Below, piece by piece: positions 6,979-7,501 of a stretch of 7,501 nucleotides of DNA. Origin of the DNA: Candidatus Scybalomonas excrementavium. GTDB taxonomy: Bacteria; Bacillota; Clostridia; Lachnospirales; Lachnospiraceae. The stretch lies in the NCBI GenBank assembly GCA_017694765.1, contig JADIML010000129.1:1-7501 (forward strand), given 5' to 3'. Below the pieces are notes generated by a model that was not told the origin of the DNA, did not search any database, and saw nothing but the letters and a program-made list of their open reading frames with translations. Position numbers and translations under genes: made by a program. Position 1 is the stretch's first letter, and each line of letters starts with the position of its first letter.

Positions 6979-7078
6979 TTAAAAACTAACATTCTATCAA
7001 CAGTATCAATATTCCTCTTTAAATCTTTCTGTTTCTCACCTAGATTTTAACTTTACCACTTCTTTTTAAATTGTTTTA

Positions 7079-7107
7079 TTGCAAAATCTTATGGAATTTT
7101 GTATAAT
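7079..7107 (+). promoter_or_regulatory. Strong orphan promoter pointing right
   Basis: TTGCAA (7079-7084), a 17-bp spacer and a perfect TATAAT (7102-7107) form one of the best promoters in the window. Transcription would start near 7114. No annotated plus-strand gene follows before the terminator at 7304-7357. Confidence 0.55.
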
Positions 7108-7143
7108 TCTAAACATATCGAATACGACGGAATGAAAAAAATA

Positions 7144-7165
7144 CAACATAATTGGAATTATGTTG
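7144..7165. promoter_or_regulatory. 22-bp palindrome, copy 2, after the orphan promoter
   Basis: CAACATAATT, centre GG, then AATTATGTTG: the exact reverse complement of copy 1. It begins about 30 bp after the predicted start at 7114, mirroring the position of copy 1 after the candidate GGDEF promoter. Centre-to-centre distance between copies is 241 bp, close to a whole number of helical turns. Confidence 0.6.
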
Positions 7166-7206
7166 CGCATGTCATAAATGCCACTTATAGCAACAAATGA
7201 TAAACA

Positions 7207-7232
7207 ACTTTATAAAAAATTTTATATAAAGT
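7207..7232. repeat. 26-bp near-perfect AT-rich palindrome
   Basis: ACTTTATA (7207-7214) pairs with TATAAAGT (7225-7232), and AAAA with TTTT inside, with one A-A mismatch. It marks the left edge of repeat copy B, overlapping it by 2 bp. In RNA it would be a weak hairpin; no function can be assigned. Confidence 0.5.
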
Positions 7233-7290
7233 AGTACCTTTTTTATTTCATAAGAAATTAACGATTTTACATATGAATGTAACAAGGTAT
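7231..7290 (+). repeat. Copy B of the three-copy intergenic repeat
   Basis: GTAGTACC, TTTTTT, ATTTCATA (7231-7252) matches copy A (5435-5455) at all positions except one extra C. Block 2 (7273-7290, ATGAATGTAACAAGGTAT) matches A block 2 with a few differences. The GCAT...CACG start of copies A and C is missing. An A-run and the terminator hairpin follow, as in the other copies. Confidence 0.75.
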
Positions 7291-7303
7291 TTCCTATGAA
7301 ATT

Positions 7304-7357
7304 AGAAAAAAGACATCTCATATAATATATGTATAATATATGAGATGTCTTTTTTCT
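7304..7357. terminator. Bidirectional terminator with 21-bp perfect arms
   Basis: Arms 7304-7324 and 7337-7357 are perfectly complementary over 21 bp, and the 12-nt interval adds an A-A mismatch and four more pairs. The core is GACATCTCATATA, with A-runs before and T-runs after on both strands, so it can stop transcription either way. It would end the minus-strand rubredoxin-type gene and the possible plus-strand RNA. Confidence 0.85.
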
Positions 7358-7363
7358 GTCTTA

Positions 7364-7438
7364 GGACATACATTGTTATATGCACTTTTAAAAATATTGT
7401 TTCCCTATGAAAGAAAAAGCACTACGTGATAATAATGC
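7364..7438 (-). repeat. Copy C of the three-copy intergenic repeat, inverted
   Basis: On the minus strand block 1 (7438-7405) begins GCATTATTA and continues CACGTAGTGCTTTTTC then TTTCATAG, matching copy A over its full 34-35 nt with a few differences. Block 2 (7385-7367) reads GTGCATATAACAATGTATG. The copy starts at the base after the stop codon of the right-edge gene and runs into the hairpin at 7357. Copies B and C are therefore mirror-image arms around one terminator. Confidence 0.75.
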
Positions 7439-7501
7439 CTACTCTTCTGTTTCTGCTTCCACTTCAAACACTTTAAATTGTCTTACTGGTGCCCCACAGA
7501 C
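7439..7501 (-). CDS. Rubredoxin-domain protein, C-terminal fragment
   Basis: Only the last 20 codons and the TAG stop are inside the window: VCGAPVRQFKVFEVEAETEE. The VCGAP...F pattern is the second iron-binding knuckle of rubredoxin (CxxCGAP), with one ligand cysteine visible. The protein could be a free rubredoxin or an enzyme ending in such a domain, for example a rubrerythrin or a flavin reductase fusion. The acidic tail after the knuckle fits. Rubredoxins serve in anaerobic electron transfer and oxygen detoxification. The identification rests on a short motif. Confidence 0.6.
   Translation of the reverse strand, partial: VCGAPVRQFKVFEVEAETEE

Larger units (their letters stand above)
6902..7166. 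repeat. 265-bp segment bounded by exact 26-bp inverted repeats
   Basis: Positions 6902-6927 and 7141-7166 are perfect reverse complements over 26 bp, and matching stops at both edges. Each end is itself a palindrome. This looks like a miniature inverted-repeat element, but I see no target-site duplication (CTTTTT on the left, GCATG on the right) and no known family. The alternative is a pair of identical regulator sites controlling the two divergent promoters inside the segment. Confidence 0.7.
7114..7357 (+). ncRNA. Possible small RNA of about 240 nt, promoter to terminator
   Basis: The orphan promoter at 7079-7107 and the terminator at 7304-7357 bound a complete transcription unit with no plausible protein gene. 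It would contain three potential stem-loops: the second 22-bp palindrome (7144-7165), an AT-rich palindrome (7207-7232) and the terminator, plus repeat copy B. The longest frame near the 5' end is 22 codons (7132-7200, MKKIQHNWNY...), without a properly spaced ribosome binding site. The RNA is inferred only from signals; no family is recognised. Confidence 0.35.
6850..7438. other. Gene-free region with paired palindromes, promoter, hairpins and repeat copies
   Basis: No ordinary gene lies in these 589 bp. They hold the GGDEF leader, two inverted copies of a 26-bp palindromic sequence, a rightward promoter, a 26-bp palindrome, repeat copies B and C, and a long terminator hairpin. The longest piece without visible structure is roughly 6979-7078. 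Confidence 0.75.

Noticed and set aside
7132..7200. 22-codon frame MKKIQHNWNY... inside the possible small RNA
   Set aside because: GGA directly abuts the ATG with no proper Shine-Dalgarno spacing, and the frame runs through the palindrome, which explains its sequence. Kept only as a remark in the RNA entry.

Overview
The window is AT-rich DNA from a low-GC Gram-positive bacterium, most likely an anaerobic member of Clostridia, perhaps Lachnospiraceae. The reasons are strong AGGAGG-type ribosome binding sites, a lipoprotein (not periplasmic) binding protein, a PAS-PAS-GGDEF regulator and a rubredoxin-type C-terminus at the right edge. The genus cannot be named from sequence alone.

Left part (1-5571): an AraC-family regulator on the + strand (170-1192) runs tail-to-tail, with only 4 bp between the stop codons, into a four-gene minus-strand operon. 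In transcription order the operon encodes a lipoprotein substrate-binding protein, two FecCD-type permeases and a FecE-type ATPase. The first two junctions are ATGA overlaps and the third is a 2-bp gap, so translation is tightly coupled. Together the genes form a complete iron-siderophore (or similar chelate) importer with a probable cognate regulator of the PchR/YbtA kind. A good promoter (TTGACA, 17 bp, TATTTT) lies about 155 bp upstream of the binding-protein start, with palindromes over and just after it.

Middle (5572-6849): a cytosolic PAS-PAS-GGDEF protein with intact catalytic motif and I-site, predicted to make cyclic di-GMP. A textbook terminator follows it.

Gene-free stretches: 5082-5571 holds the importer's leader and promoter region, one copy of a repeat family and the GGDEF-gene terminator. 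6850-7438 is dense in structure: two exact inverted copies of a 26-bp palindromic sequence 241 bp apart, a strong rightward promoter inside that pair, a long hairpin terminator with 21-bp perfect arms, and two more repeat-family copies flanking that terminator as mirror images. Promoter plus terminator define a possible unannotated RNA of about 240 nt. The right edge (7439-7501) is the 3' end of a minus-strand rubredoxin-domain gene.

The protein-coding genes are ordinary. The unusual material is the noncoding DNA around the GGDEF gene: the paired palindromes, the possible RNA and the terminator-linked three-copy repeat.
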